Notes: generated by a model from the letters alone, not told the origin. Counted from the stretch's first letter, positions 1 through 7,542 are shown. The stretch: DNA of 12,451 bases from Candidatus Fischerbacteria bacterium RBG_13_37_8 (GCA_001780385.1 MFGW01000042.1:1-12451); one strand, 5' to 3'. Numbers and translations: made by a program.

Positions 1-3000
1 TGATGCTCGATCGCCGGAAGTAGCTTTTTTCCGATACCTGCTAACTCTCGCAGGGTCGGGATCTCATCGAGTTCGGGAAATTCAAGCAGTTTATCCGGTA
101 AGCCGGGCAGTATTATCCACGGAGCAAGGAACGTCAGCTCATTAAGAGCATCCCGGCATTGCAGCGCAAGAGCATGTGTCCACCACTTCATGGTACTCTC
201 CGGCTCAACATCGAATCGATCAACTATCTCCGCTGAGAGTGTCGCAAGCCGGTCGAGGCACAACCATGCTGCCGTAAGCGTGGTCGGTTGTGAGTGGGAC
301 GCTGTTTCTAGTTCCTTTTGAAATTGGGTGAGCTGTGCCGCAGCATCTCCACTAAATTCATCCATGAGAATCCGTAATGTATCATTAAGTCCGTCAAACA
401 AGCGCGGGCTGAGTATCCTTTGATCGGGAAGCGTAAGTAGACCGGGGCGTAAGGTCAGCAAAGCACCTGCGAGATTCCCGCTGTCTACCGATGAAATATA
501 TTGAGGTATCAGCGGTTTCAGCGATTGCGTGTCATACCAGTTATAGAAGTGACCCCTGTAACGTTCCATGTTTTCCATCGTTCGAAATGCGTTCGAGGTG
601 CGTTCTATGAATTGATTTACTGAAATGTAGCCGAAGTCATACGCGGACAAATTTGCCAGCAGGGCAAGTCCTATGTTCGTTGGCGAGGTACGATGTCCGA
701 TCACCGCAACAGGTTCTTCCTGGTAATTATCAGGCGGCAGCCAATTATCTTCGGAACTGACGAAGGTCTCAAAGAATGCCCAGGTCTTACGGGAAATATT
801 CCGTAGAAAGAGCGTCTGTTCTGTCGTAAGGTTTGCTTTGCGGCGTTTGAGCGGCTGACTTGTCCACCACGCAATTGCAGGTGAAGCAAACCAGAGCAAT
901 AGTATGGGTGCAGAGACTGTTAATGCGACAGGCTTTGAAAATATCAGATATATTGCCGTAATTATGGCAATAACAGGAGCTATCCACATTGACCGGCAGA
1001 AAATGGCGAAGTCGGTGCGTCTATTGCGATCCGGATCATTCGAGGGAGTCCACTCCAGCAGGTGCTTATGGGTAACCATCATACGTGCGATTGTGCGTAT
1101 AATTGCATCAAGACTGAAAAATGCTTCATAGGGGAGACAGGCGAACGCAAACAGCGCCTGAGCGAAATGTCTGCCAGCCGAACGCACAGCAGTAGCAAGA
1201 TGCTGCCGGAGAAGCACGTCACCTGATTTCTGAAATACTTCCAGAATAGAAGCAATGAAAGGTGGTACAAAGATGATTGCGAGCACCATTGCAGTCCAAA
1301 ACCAGTGTGATGATAATATTGTCCAGCCCATCAGCAACAGGAGTGTTAAGGCTGTAGGCACAAGACTGCGACGAAGGTTATCGAAGAGTTTCCAGCGCGA
1401 CAGCAGGGAGAGCGGATTCCTTTGGTGCCCGGCGCCTGAGCTGCCGCCCGGTACACGTGGAAATAGCCATCGCAAAAGCTGCCAATCCCCACGAATCCAG
1501 CGGTGCCGGCGGCTCACTTCAGCACTGTAGCGTGTCGGATATTCCTCATACACCTGAACATCGCTTAATAATCCCGCGCGTGCATAGCATCCTTCCAGCA
1601 AATCATGACTGAGAATACGGTTCTCCGGGAAACGCCATTTGAGCACGCGTTCGAGTGCATCGACATCATAAATGCCTTTACCGATGAATGAGCCTTCCTG
1701 GAAGAGATCCTGGTACACATCGGAAACAGCGCGTGTGTATGGGTCAATGCCCGGCTCACCACCCCAGAGTTGCGCATACCGAGACCGGCTCATGCCGGGC
1801 AAGCTCGCTGCTACGCGTGGCTGAATAATGCCGTATCCTTCTGAGATTAGCAGTCTGTCTTCATCATACTGCGCTTGATTGAGCGGATGCGCTATGGCGC
1901 CTACAAGCTGCCGGACTGAATCACGCGGCAATTGGGTATCTGTGTCTAAAGTAATGACGTATTTTACATTCGATAAAATTGCAGTATCACCCACAATGAG
2001 TGAAAAGCAATCCTTTGAGCCTCCACGCAGAAATGAATTCAATTCCTCAAGCTTCCCTCGTTTCCGCTCGTAGCCCATCCAAACCTGCTCTGCGGGATTC
2101 CACCGGCGCGGGCGATGAAAAAGAAAGAACGTGTTGTTTTTCGCACTGTTATATTTTTTATTCAGATGTTCAATTCTCTCCTGCGTAAGCTGCACCAGCG
2201 CTTCATCTTCCGGCAGTGTTTCTTCATGCGCATCCCGAAAATCAGTCAGGAGGCTAAAGTGCAGATTATCATCCCGATTGGCAAGGAACCGTACTTCAAG
2301 CGCTTCGATCAAGTCCTCGATATTCTGAAAGCTCGTAAGCATAGTCGGGATCACCACCAATGTGCGTAATTCCGGTGGAATTTGTTTAGAAAAATCCATT
2401 CGCGGCAACGGATGCGGATACGCCAGCACGATCACCAGCCGGTTCACCAGCGCCACGGCAAGTTGACTTACGCACACCAGCGAGACAATGCCGAGAAGAA
2501 GAAGCAACCAATCATTGGCACCGCCCGCATACGCTTTCAATAGCAAACTGCCGGTTATGACCAACGTCATTAGCACAATAGTACCCAGATAAAACAGCAT
2601 AGGATGACGATACATTATTTTCTGAAAAAACTCGAAAGCAGACAGGCGTACATTCGTTTCGCGCTCGAGCTGCGCCAATCCTTTATCAATCAGATAAAAT
2701 CCAACATGTGATTCTCGATCCTCAACACCTTTTCTAGCAGCGCTTTCATGCGCAAGCTGAATTGCTTTACTTGCTACCTCGCTTTCGGTAAACTTGCTGT
2801 TCTTCGCTATCCTCTCCACAACATGACGGTAGCTATCCCGAGTCGCAAAATCCATTTTGCCGTAAACTCCGCCCGGATCCTCGAGCAGTTTCTGCTCGAC
2901 CGCACTCATAGTCTCAACGAATTCACGCCAGTCCATCGCACTGAGGAACCGGAGACTGCCGATACTATTGCTGACCGAAACCTGGTCTGCTGCTTGCTGT

Positions 3001-3869
3001 TGATTCGCTGATTGAATCATCTGCTCAATCGTCAGCCCGGACTCCGAAAGCTGCTGCTCAATCCATGTGAGCGGCAGGGCAAGAGCGGAACTTTGACCTT
3101 GCAGGCGGCGTGCGAATTCTGCAACAAACGCAGAAACCATTGGCGGTTTCGAGCGTGCCATATCCGCGATTACCAGAACCAGACTCTTCGGATCCTTCTC
3201 CGCCATTTCCATCATCTGATCTGCCCAATATTCAGCATGGCTTTGGTCGCGCCGGCCGACAGCGATTCGCGATGCAACACGCCGCAAATTCTCGATGAGC
3301 GCCAGGCGCAGCATGATAGGCACTGCCCACAATTCCCCTATTTTCAACACAGTAACCGTCTGGTAAGCAGAAACAAAACTGCTGAGGCTTCCCGGATCAA
3401 TCCGACCATCTCCATGTGAAATCGCTTCCAATGCAATGGCATACACTCGCGGAAGTCCTGCTGATGGACTATTCATCAAACGAGGCAATTCCCGGCCATA
3501 GCCTTTCGGTAAATGCCTCTGCGCAGTGCGTATCTGCTCTTCAATAAGGTAGAAATTATCGAGCAGCCATTCCGCCGCCGGCGTTATACGGCGCTCTTCC
3601 TTAACCGCTTCTGCCAGCAAATTGCGTACCTCAAGCAATACTTCCCCATTTTCTGCCAGCCGAAGCAAAAGCCGTTCCGGACCACGTCCAGAAGCTAATT
3701 TGTGTGATTGCGCAAGGCTCTTGCCGTGCTGTTCCATCTGATCAGTACTGAACAACTCAGAACGCAGTGCCGGCTCATCACCAGCATATTTTCGCCTAAA
3801 TTCCTTTTCACGAAAACGCGATCTCAAATGAGATAGCTTCCCAAGAATAATCTTACTACTCTTTTTCAA
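1..3869 (-). CDS. ndvB: Cyclic beta-1,2-glucan synthase, NdvB/Cgs-type (5' part, cut by window edge)
   Basis: This frame is open for 1289 codons without a stop and runs off the left edge, so only the N-terminal part of a protein normally near 2800 residues is visible. The family is an inner-membrane enzyme that uses UDP-glucose to build and cyclise beta-1,2-glucan. Residues 1-420 are a soluble helical region. Membrane segments lie near 424-448 and 454-485. A GT84-type glycosyltransferase region follows: family-like linker LPRMDFSKQIPPELRTLVV, acid motif TLDTDTQLPRD (D642/D644) and RRHRWIRGDW (R790-W791, matching the QxxRW position with R for Q). More membrane helices lie near 833-875 and 970-1008, then a glycoamylase-like region from about 1020 with EDNWLPPDNYQ. 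The GH94 phosphorylase module would lie outside the window. The start is TTG at 3869 because AAGGAG sits 9 nt upstream and no better ATG fits; GTG at 3893 is an in-frame alternative. Family assignment is confident; product chemistry is inferred. Confidence 0.9.
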   Translation of the reverse strand, partial: MKKSSKIILGKLSHLRSRFREKEFRRKYAGDEPALRSELFSTDQMEQHGKSLAQSHKLASGRGPERLLLRLAENGEVLLEVRNLLAEAVKEERRITPAAEWLLDNFYLIEEQIRTAQRHLPKGYGRELPRLMNSPSAGLPRVYAIALEAISHGDGRIDPGSLSSFVSAYQTVTVLKIGELWAVPIMLRLALIENLRRVASRIAVGRRDQSHAEYWADQMMEMAEKDPKSLVLVIADMARSKPPMVSAFVAEFARRLQGQSSALALPLTWIEQQLSESGLTIEQMIQSANQQQAADQVSVSNSIGSLRFLSAMDWREFVETMSAVEQKLLEDPGGVYGKMDFATRDSYRHVVERIAKNSKFTESEVASKAIQLAHESAARKGVEDRESHVGFYLIDKGLAQLERETNVRLSAFEFFQKIMYRHPMLFYLGTIVLMTLVITGSLLLKAYAGGANDWLLLLLGIVSLVCVSQLAVALVNRLVIVLAYPHPLPRMDFSKQIPPELRTLVVIPTMLTSFQNIEDLIEALEVRFLANRDDNLHFSLLTDFRDAHEETLPEDEALVQLTQERIEHLNKKYNSAKNNTFFLFHRPRRWNPAEQVWMGYERKRGKLEELNSFLRGGSKDCFSLIVGDTAILSNVKYVITLDTDTQLPRDSVRQLVGAIAHPLNQAQYDEDRLLISEGYGIIQPRVAASLPGMSRSRYAQLWGGEPGIDPYTRAVSDVYQDLFQEGSFIGKGIYDVDALERVLKWRFPENRILSHDLLEGCYARAGLLSDVQVYEEYPTRYSAEVSRRHRWIRGDWQLLRWLFPRVPGGSSGAGHQRNPLSLLSRWKLFDNLRRSLVPTALTLLLLMGWTILSSHWFWTAMVLAIIFVPPFIASILEVFQKSGDVLLRQHLATAVRSAGRHFAQALFAFACLPYEAFFSLDAIIRTIARMMVTHKHLLEWTPSNDPDRNRRTDFAIFCRSMWIAPVIAIITAIYLIFSKPVALTVSAPILLLWFASPAIAWWTSQPLKRRKANLTTEQTLFLRNISRKTWAFFETFVSSEDNWLPPDNYQEEPVAVIGHRTSPTNIGLALLANLSAYDFGYISVNQFIERTSNAFRTMENMERYRGHFYNWYDTQSLKPLIPQYISSVDSGNLAGALLTLRPGLLTLPDQRILSPRLFDGLNDTLRILMDEFSGDAAAQLTQFQKELETASHSQPTTLTAAWLCLDRLATLSAEIVDRFDVEPESTMKWWTHALALQCRDALNELTFLAPWIILPGLPDKLLEFPELDEIPTLRELAGIGKKLLPAIEH

Positions 3870-3878
3870 AAATAAGGA

Positions 3879-3884
3879 CTCCTT
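3879..3884 (-). promoter_or_regulatory. Shine-Dalgarno AAGGAG deciding the TTG start of ndvB
   Basis: AAGGAG on the minus strand lies 9 nt before TTG AAA AAG. This supports the TTG at 3869 over the in-frame GTG at 3893, which has no comparable site. Confidence 0.6.
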
Positions 3885-3895
3885 ATTAGACACCC

Positions 3896-3924
3896 AGTCT
3901 ATATGATTCAGAAGAGAGCGTCAA
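3896..3924 (-). promoter_or_regulatory. Candidate sigma70 promoter for ndvB
   Basis: On the minus strand TTGACG (3924-3919), a 17-nt spacer and TAGACT (3901-3896) resemble -35 and -10 boxes (5/6 and 4/6 matches). Transcription would start near 3889, leaving a leader of about 20 nt that contains the AAGGAG site. It is a consensus match only. Confidence 0.4.
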
Positions 3925-4087
3925 GTCACTAATTTGCTCTGCTATTGCCTTTTGCTCTGTCAAGCCTGGTTCAACTTCATCAAAATTATGAATTCGTTCA
4001 TTTGATCTGGATGGACAAGCAGGGAATGATAATCATGCTAGCTTGGGAGGTTATGATCAAATAGAAACTGAATACATACCTGATATT

Positions 4088-4116
4088 TTGATTATTCATG
4101 AAGTTAATATTATAAT
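4088..4116 (+). promoter_or_regulatory. Candidate sigma70 promoter for the DUF4258/YgiT pair
   Basis: TTGATT (4088-4093), a 17-nt spacer and a perfect TATAAT (4111-4116) lie just before the gene. The predicted start near 4123 would give a very short leader of about 13 nt holding GAAAGG (4124-4129), 6 nt before the ATG. The surroundings are very AT-rich, so chance matches are possible, but spacing and position fit well. Confidence 0.5.
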
Positions 4117-4135
4117 AAGTAATGAAAGGTAATTA

Positions 4136-4459
4136 ATGAATATTGACACCTTGAAATTTATAAAAGCTTGCATTAAGAGCCGGAAAATATTATGGACTTA
4201 TCATGTTAACATGCGATTGAAAAAAAGATTTATTCCCCGTGAGGCAATTTTGCTTTCAGTAGATACCTATGAAATAATAGAAGAATATCCTCAGGATAAA
4301 TATTTGCCCAGTTATCTCATATACGCAGCATATGAAGATCTTATCCTTCATATACAGATTGCGGTTGATATAAAAAATGATAGCATTACTATTATAACAG
4401 CTTATAAACCTACGTTAGAAAAATGGGAAACGGATCTTAAGACAAGGAGGAAACCATGA
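4136..4459 (+). CDS. DUF4258 domain protein, putative toxin-like partner
   Basis: This is a 107-residue protein whose whole length fits the small DUF4258 family. Seen: an N-terminal helix, then the H23-x3-R27 pattern (YHVNMRLKKR), a central IIEEYPQDKYLPSYLI block, a hydrophobic strand LILHIQIAVD with H72, and a C-terminal IITAYKP plus W97 resembling the family's Y-x-P...W ending. No signal peptide or membrane segment is present. The start has GAAAGG 6 nt upstream. Its stop overlaps the next gene's start by ATGA, so the two are almost certainly co-translated. DUF4258 genes commonly sit beside YgiT/MqsA-type zinc-finger genes, an arrangement like type II toxin-antitoxin loci. Toxicity is an inference: no catalytic residue is established here, and the gene could be a harmless conserved hypothetical. 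Confidence 0.85.
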   Translation: MNIDTLKFIKACIKSRKILWTYHVNMRLKKRFIPREAILLSVDTYEIIEEYPQDKYLPSYLIYAAYEDLILHIQIAVDIKNDSITIITAYKPTLEKWETDLKTRRKP

Positions 4460-4677
4460 TCTGTCAAAATTGTGGAGCAAAATTAGAGAATGTTATTACA
4501 GATTTACCATTTAAAATTAGAGATAATTCGATCGTGATCATCAAAGGCTTACCAATCTTACAATGCCAAAATTGTAATGAATATTTAATAGAAGATCCTA
4601 TTATGGAGAAAGTCGATTTGATTCTTGATAGAATAGATGTTACAGCAGAACTTGAAATACTAAATTTCGTTGCTTAA
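4456..4677 (+). CDS. YgiT-type zinc-finger protein (MqsA N-domain-like), putative antitoxin
   Basis: This is a 73-residue protein with two CxxC knuckles, C3-C6 (CQNC) and C37-C40 (CQNC), about 30 residues apart, which is the zinc-binding pattern of the YgiT/MqsA N-terminal domain. Between them, IVIIKGLPILQC matches the family's strand before the second knuckle. The C-terminal 24 residues form a short helix and an AELEILNF tail. Unlike full-length MqsA (about 130 residues) there is no C-terminal helix-turn-helix, so it probably cannot bind an operator by itself. AAGGAGG (4444-4450) lies 5 nt before the ATG, a much stronger site than that of the upstream gene, which would favour making more of this protein. 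The antitoxin role is inferred from context. Confidence 0.85.
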   Translation: MICQNCGAKLENVITDLPFKIRDNSIVIIKGLPILQCQNCNEYLIEDPIMEKVDLILDRIDVTAELEILNFVA

Positions 4678-4723
4678 ATAGATGTTGCTTTTAATGTTCT
4701 TATTCCCCAACCGGGGGTAGCGC

Positions 4724-4758
4724 CCAGCAGTGATTCCTGGTGCGGGCGTTACTGCTGG
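4724..4758 (+). repeat. Inverted repeat after the YgiT gene
   Basis: CCAGCAGT (4724-4731) and ACTGCTGG (4751-4758) form perfect 8-bp arms around a 19-nt loop. An alternative pairing is CGCCC (4721-4725) with GGGCG (4744-4748). No T-run follows on the plus strand, so it is a poor intrinsic terminator. It lies where base composition changes from AT-rich to GC-rich, next to the relic gene on the other strand. Confidence 0.35.
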
Positions 4759-4790
4759 ACGTTTCCCAATTTATGTATATCTGTTGTTGT

Positions 4791-5258
4791 TTATTCGAGT
4801 AGTTTCTCGACTTCTTCTTTATCGAGGTCGAGGACGTGGGGGATAACGGAGATTTCGGCAGCTTCGCGTGTGATGGCGGCTGCCACAGTGGTGAGCGTGC
4901 CATACCGATGAGCTTGAAGTAGTGAGCGCTGAGCGCCAGACCTTTGTCTTTAGCGATACGAGCTTCAAGATTAACTGCGGGGAACACTGCTGAGTCACTG
5001 TCGGCAGAGACGCCCCATGCGCCAACTGCCGTGCCCAGAATGTTGAAGACTCTCGATAGACTGTCCTGCATCGTACATCCAGCATTGCAGGTCATCGTAG
5101 AAATCGAGGCATGTGGGGTCCATAGTTAAGCAGGCATTGCAAAGAGCAGTATCAGCTTGGGGTCCCTGGCAGCGGAGCTGGGATGCGGGGCAGATGTAGA
5201 TGCATCCGCCGCATAACCGGCATTTTTCATCGCTTAGGAAGCTGCTATCAAGAAGCAA
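4791..5258 (-). pseudogene. Decayed gene for an unrecognised cysteine-rich protein
   Basis: Protein-like sequence continues on the minus strand across two frame changes. Segment 1 (5258 to about 5060) carries CRLCGGCIYICPASQLRC and CNACLTMDPTC, which look like metal or Fe-S ligands. Segment 2, in another frame (about 5045-4910), reads NILGTAVGAWGVSADSDSAV and later FPAVNLEARIAKDKG. Segment 3, back in the first frame (about 4904-4791), reads GTLTTVAAAITREAAEIS and VLDLDKEEVEKLLE, then TAA at 4791-4793. Codon use in each piece looks coding. Upstream of segment 1 there is an in-frame TAG and no ATG; only a TTG at 5258 without a clear ribosome site, so the 5' end is probably missing. It is GC-richer than the neighbouring DNA, suggesting foreign or old sequence. 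I do not recognise the family; two sequencing errors are an alternative to decay. Confidence 0.55.
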
Positions 5259-5438
5259 GAACTAATTTAGATCAGGAGCTTTTTCGTGGCTCACACTTTA
5301 ATTATCTTAAATGGCAAGAAAATATTTTTTAGCTGAAAAATTAATTTTCTACACAGAATAAGGTTAACATGAAGAAAAAGCATGAAAATAACAATTAATA
5401 TTCTATGGGAACTGGTTTTTATAAGTTGAACCACCCCC

Positions 5439-5516
5439 TCTGGATCCGAAATGATTATTTGGGGAGGAAATACGATTAATGAAAGTGTCAATTCAGGAGG
5501 GATATACTGGCCATGA
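5439..5516 (+). pseudogene. Scrap of a Kelch-repeat gene
   Basis: In one plus frame the DNA reads SGSEMIIWGG then NTINESVNSGGIYWP before TGA at 5514. This resembles one blade of bacterial Kelch-type proteins (W-T-G-S-E-M-I-V-W-G-G ... G-G-x-Y-N-P). Just upstream, CAC CCC CTC TGG in another frame would supply the H-x-x-V-W part, suggesting a frame change. No other blade is visible. It is short, so a chance match is possible. Confidence 0.35.
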
Positions 5517-5547
5517 TTATGATTTGCTTCTTTGATTAGAATGGTTC

Positions 5548-5598
5548 GGATGGGCATACTTGTTGATGAAGTCAATATTCTTGACAAGTTGCCCATCC
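5548..5598. repeat. Long imperfect hairpin
   Basis: GGATGGGCATACTTGT (5548-5563) pairs with ACAAGTTGCCCATCC (5584-5598) with a single one-base bulge, around a 20-nt loop. A second, perfect 5-bp inverted repeat (GTCAA/TTGAC, 5571-5585) overlaps the loop and the right arm, so two folds compete. A weak T-rich run (TTGTTATT) follows on the plus strand. It could be a terminator-like or mobile-element hairpin; role unknown. Confidence 0.45.
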
Positions 5599-5713
5599 TT
5601 GTTATTAAATCAAGCTGATTTAAAGTTTATTCACAAGGATGTTGTTTGTGATTTACGAATTATAAGAGATTTCTTATTTACTCGCATAAAGGTGGTAATG
5701 AAATTGCTCTATA

Positions 5714-7020
5714 ATGATGATGTTGAGATTTGAGATCTACGAAAAGGATTATTACAAGATAATTAAAACAAGAGAGACAAAGCATATATCAGAATATTTT
5801 AAATCTTTATCATTATTATTTTTGGTTGTGCTTTGGCTTTTAATTTTCATGCATACGTATTTGTTTTCGCAGGATTCATGGGCGCGCGTTTATGGAGGCC
5901 CTTGGGAGGATACCCTTCGCTCAATACAGCAAACAAGCGATGGCGGATACATTGTAGCGGGTGAATATAATAGTAGCGTTGGTATTAATTTTGGGGTAAT
6001 GAAAATGGATTCTTCAGGAGCAATTGAATGGCAGAAAGCATATAATGAAATACCGGGCCAATGCCAAAGAGCAAATTCAGTACAACAGACAATGGATGGA
6101 AGGTATATAGTTGCAGGAAATACAGATATTTGTTTTGGGAACATTTTAGATGTTTGGATTTTGAAATTAGACGGTCATGGGAATATAGAATGGCAGAAGA
6201 CATACGGTGGTTCATCTGCTGATTTAACGTTTTCAATTCAGCAGACGAATGATGGCGGGTACATTATTGGAGACACTACATATTCTTTTGGCGCATGGGA
6301 AGCTGATTATTGGATCTTGAAATTAGATTCAACTGGAAATATAATCTGGCAAAAAACATACAGCTTCGATGATCAAGAAGGAGCAGATGTCATTCAACAA
6401 ACGAATGACGGCGGATTCGTCATAGGAGGGACAACGAAATCCTTTGGCAACCTTAATGAATACCTTGTATTAAAAATAGATGCAAACGGTGAAATGGATT
6501 CATCGTGCACATTTATTGCTAATACAAACATTACTCCTGTTAATTCCTCAGCAGAAGTAATGGTAACCAATGCAATTGTAGCAATATCTTATGCAACTGT
6601 AATCGCTACCAATATTTCAGCCATAAATTCTGCAATGACAAATACTTTTATTTGCAGGAATGATCCTGCACCTGGATCCGTTCCAGATAATAATAATTAT
6701 CCAGGTTCTCCGTTCACCATTAGCAAATTTGGCGCTGATCTTAATTTAAGCTGGAGCGAACCTGGCGGCACTTGTCAAACACAAGATTATGGAATTTACA
6801 GGGGTACATTACCATGGTTCGCCTACGATCATGTTCCACTTATGTGTACTACTGGAGGTGCAACGTCTGTACTATTTCTCCGGATGCAGGAAGCTATTAT
6901 TATTTAATAGTAGCGCAAAATAATAATGAGGAAGGATCTTATGGTTTTGATTCATTTAATAATGAAAGACCAGCTTCATCAATTCCTTGTTTTCCTCAAA
7001 AAATTGGCAACTGTAATTAA
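5714..7020 (+). CDS. Exported WQKTYGG-repeat beta-propeller-like protein, frameshifted near its C-terminus
   Basis: The uninterrupted frame gives 397 residues (stop at 6907). Residues 30-53 are a strongly hydrophobic segment ending FSQ, acting as signal peptide or membrane anchor after an unusually long, charged 29-residue head. Four repeats of about 50 residues follow (roughly 54-262), each with IQQT-x-DGGYIV-G, D-x-W-I-LK-D-x-x-G-x-I-WQK and YGG elements, typical of extracellular propeller-type repeats. A linker rich in N/T/A between two cysteines (C265 and C314) precedes a last module (YGIYRGTLP...). Near 6865 the frame breaks: the next frame continues CTISPDAGSYYYLIVAQNNN, then EEGSYGFDSFNNERP and CFPQ to a TAA at 7018-7020, the expected end of this module. 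One missing base between TCT and TGT explains it. ATG-ATG-ATG at 5714 has no good ribosome site. Function is probably surface or secreted; substrate unknown. Confidence 0.75.
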
Positions 7021-7254
7021 TATTTTTTTAATGAGAATAATTCCCTGCGCTCTTGGTTCACATATACCGCTTTCGATCTCCCGAAGGCTTACTACCCTAC
7101 AGTAAGAAAATACTCTACTATGCTTCTATTGCTTGAGGCATTGCACATCTTCTGATTGCTCGCAAAGAATAAAACGATGTTTTTTTCCGAGGCAACAATA
7201 GGGCGGCCATTCCCTATTCCCTATGCCGAACATGTTGGAACCCAATGGGAATAA

Positions 7255-7281
7255 ACCGCGAAGACCGCGAAGACCGCGAAG
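7255..7281 (+). repeat. Three tandem copies of ACCGCGAAG
   Basis: ACCGCGAAG occurs three times head to tail with no mismatch, followed by a partial AAG. It is 20 bp before the palindrome and lies in non-coding DNA. It is too short to call a functional satellite. Confidence 0.7.
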
Positions 7282-7300
7282 AAGAATGACAAAAAATAGG

Positions 7301-7356
7301 AAAAATAGGGACAGTCACCTAATTTTTAGAAAAATTAGGTGACTGTCCCTATTTTT
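7301..7356. repeat. Perfect 27-bp palindrome, REP-like, possible two-way terminator
   Basis: Positions 7301-7327 and 7330-7356 are exact reverse complements separated by two bases (AG). Each arm has the core GGGACAGTCACCTAAT flanked by A/T runs. Both strands end the stem with CCCTATTTTT, so either transcript would form a stem followed by U residues, suiting a bidirectional terminator between convergent genes. The core resembles dispersed palindromes that I recall near IS200-like REP-associated transposases; no transposase is in the window. The element lies a few bases from the broken end of the ndvB copy. Confidence 0.75.
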
Positions 7357-7363
7357 TGGTTCT

Positions 7364-7533
7364 AGACTTTTGCCGTGCTGTTCCATCTGTTCAGTACTGA
7401 ACAACTCAGAACGCAAGGCCGACTCATCACCAGCATATTTTCGCCTAAATTCCTTTTCACGAAAACGCGATCTCAAATGAGATAGCTTCTCAAGAATAGC
7501 CTTGCTGCTTTTTTTTAAATATAAGATCTCCCT
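7364..7533 (-). pseudogene. Truncated second copy of the ndvB 5' end
   Basis: This segment matches 3715-3884 with about 17 differences in 170 bp and no gaps, including a run of 67 identical bases. It covers the first 51 or so codons of the NdvB-type gene and its ribosome-site region. The TTG start is changed to TTA, and an in-frame TAG lies just upstream, so no normal start remains. Downstream the frame leaves the homology after GKSL, enters the palindrome and stops (TGA) inside it. Changes cluster at the two ends; many internal ones are silent. It begins 9 bp after the radical SAM stop on the same strand, as a following gene would. It is either the remnant of a deleted ndvB paralogue or a short copied piece; neither would make a protein. 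Confidence 0.85.
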
Positions 7534-7542
7534 CTAACTTGC

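Larger units (their letters stand above)
5259..5713. other. AT-rich non-coding stretch with relics
   Basis: I see no intact gene here. It contains the Kelch-like scrap at 5439-5516 and the hairpin at 5548-5598, both listed separately. A 101-codon minus-strand frame at 5291-5596 has no recognisable family and is antisense to the Kelch scrap, so I do not call it. AAAGGTGG near 5688-5695 lies about 18 nt before the next gene's ATG, too far for a normal ribosome site. Confidence 0.5.
7021..7363. other. Intergenic region between convergent genes
   Basis: I see no gene. It lies between the 3' ends of the propeller-like gene (+) and the ndvB scrap and radical SAM gene (-). A small inverted repeat CTTACT/AGTAAG sits around 7088-7106. 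The tandem 9-mer and the perfect palindrome described separately fill its right end. Confidence 0.6.

Noticed and set aside
701..3698. Many short frames on both strands inside 1-3869
   Set aside because: They are shadows of the ndvB-like gene, which is open on the minus strand from 3869 to the window edge and carries clear family motifs.
4010..4132. Open plus-strand frame of about 40 codons before the DUF4258 gene
   Set aside because: It has no ATG or ribosome site, overlaps the promoter match and resembles nothing I know; this length is expected by chance in AT-rich DNA.
4721..4760. Possible integron attC-like site
   Set aside because: The GTTACTG at 4747 does not fit the GTTRRRY core, and there is no matching left core or integrase gene.
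4700..4903. Tail of the 131-codon minus-strand frame past the relic's second frame change
   Set aside because: From about 4903 the coding-like sequence continues in another frame to the TAA at 4791; this tail is low-complexity and not family-like.
5291..5596. 101-codon minus-strand frame with hydrophobic stretches
   Set aside because: It is antisense to the Kelch-like scrap, lacks a ribosome site and has no recognisable family; the hydrophobicity follows from AT-rich DNA.
7255..7356. CRISPR-like array
   Set aside because: The repeats are 9 bp and contiguous with no spacers, and the rest is one palindrome; no cas gene is present.
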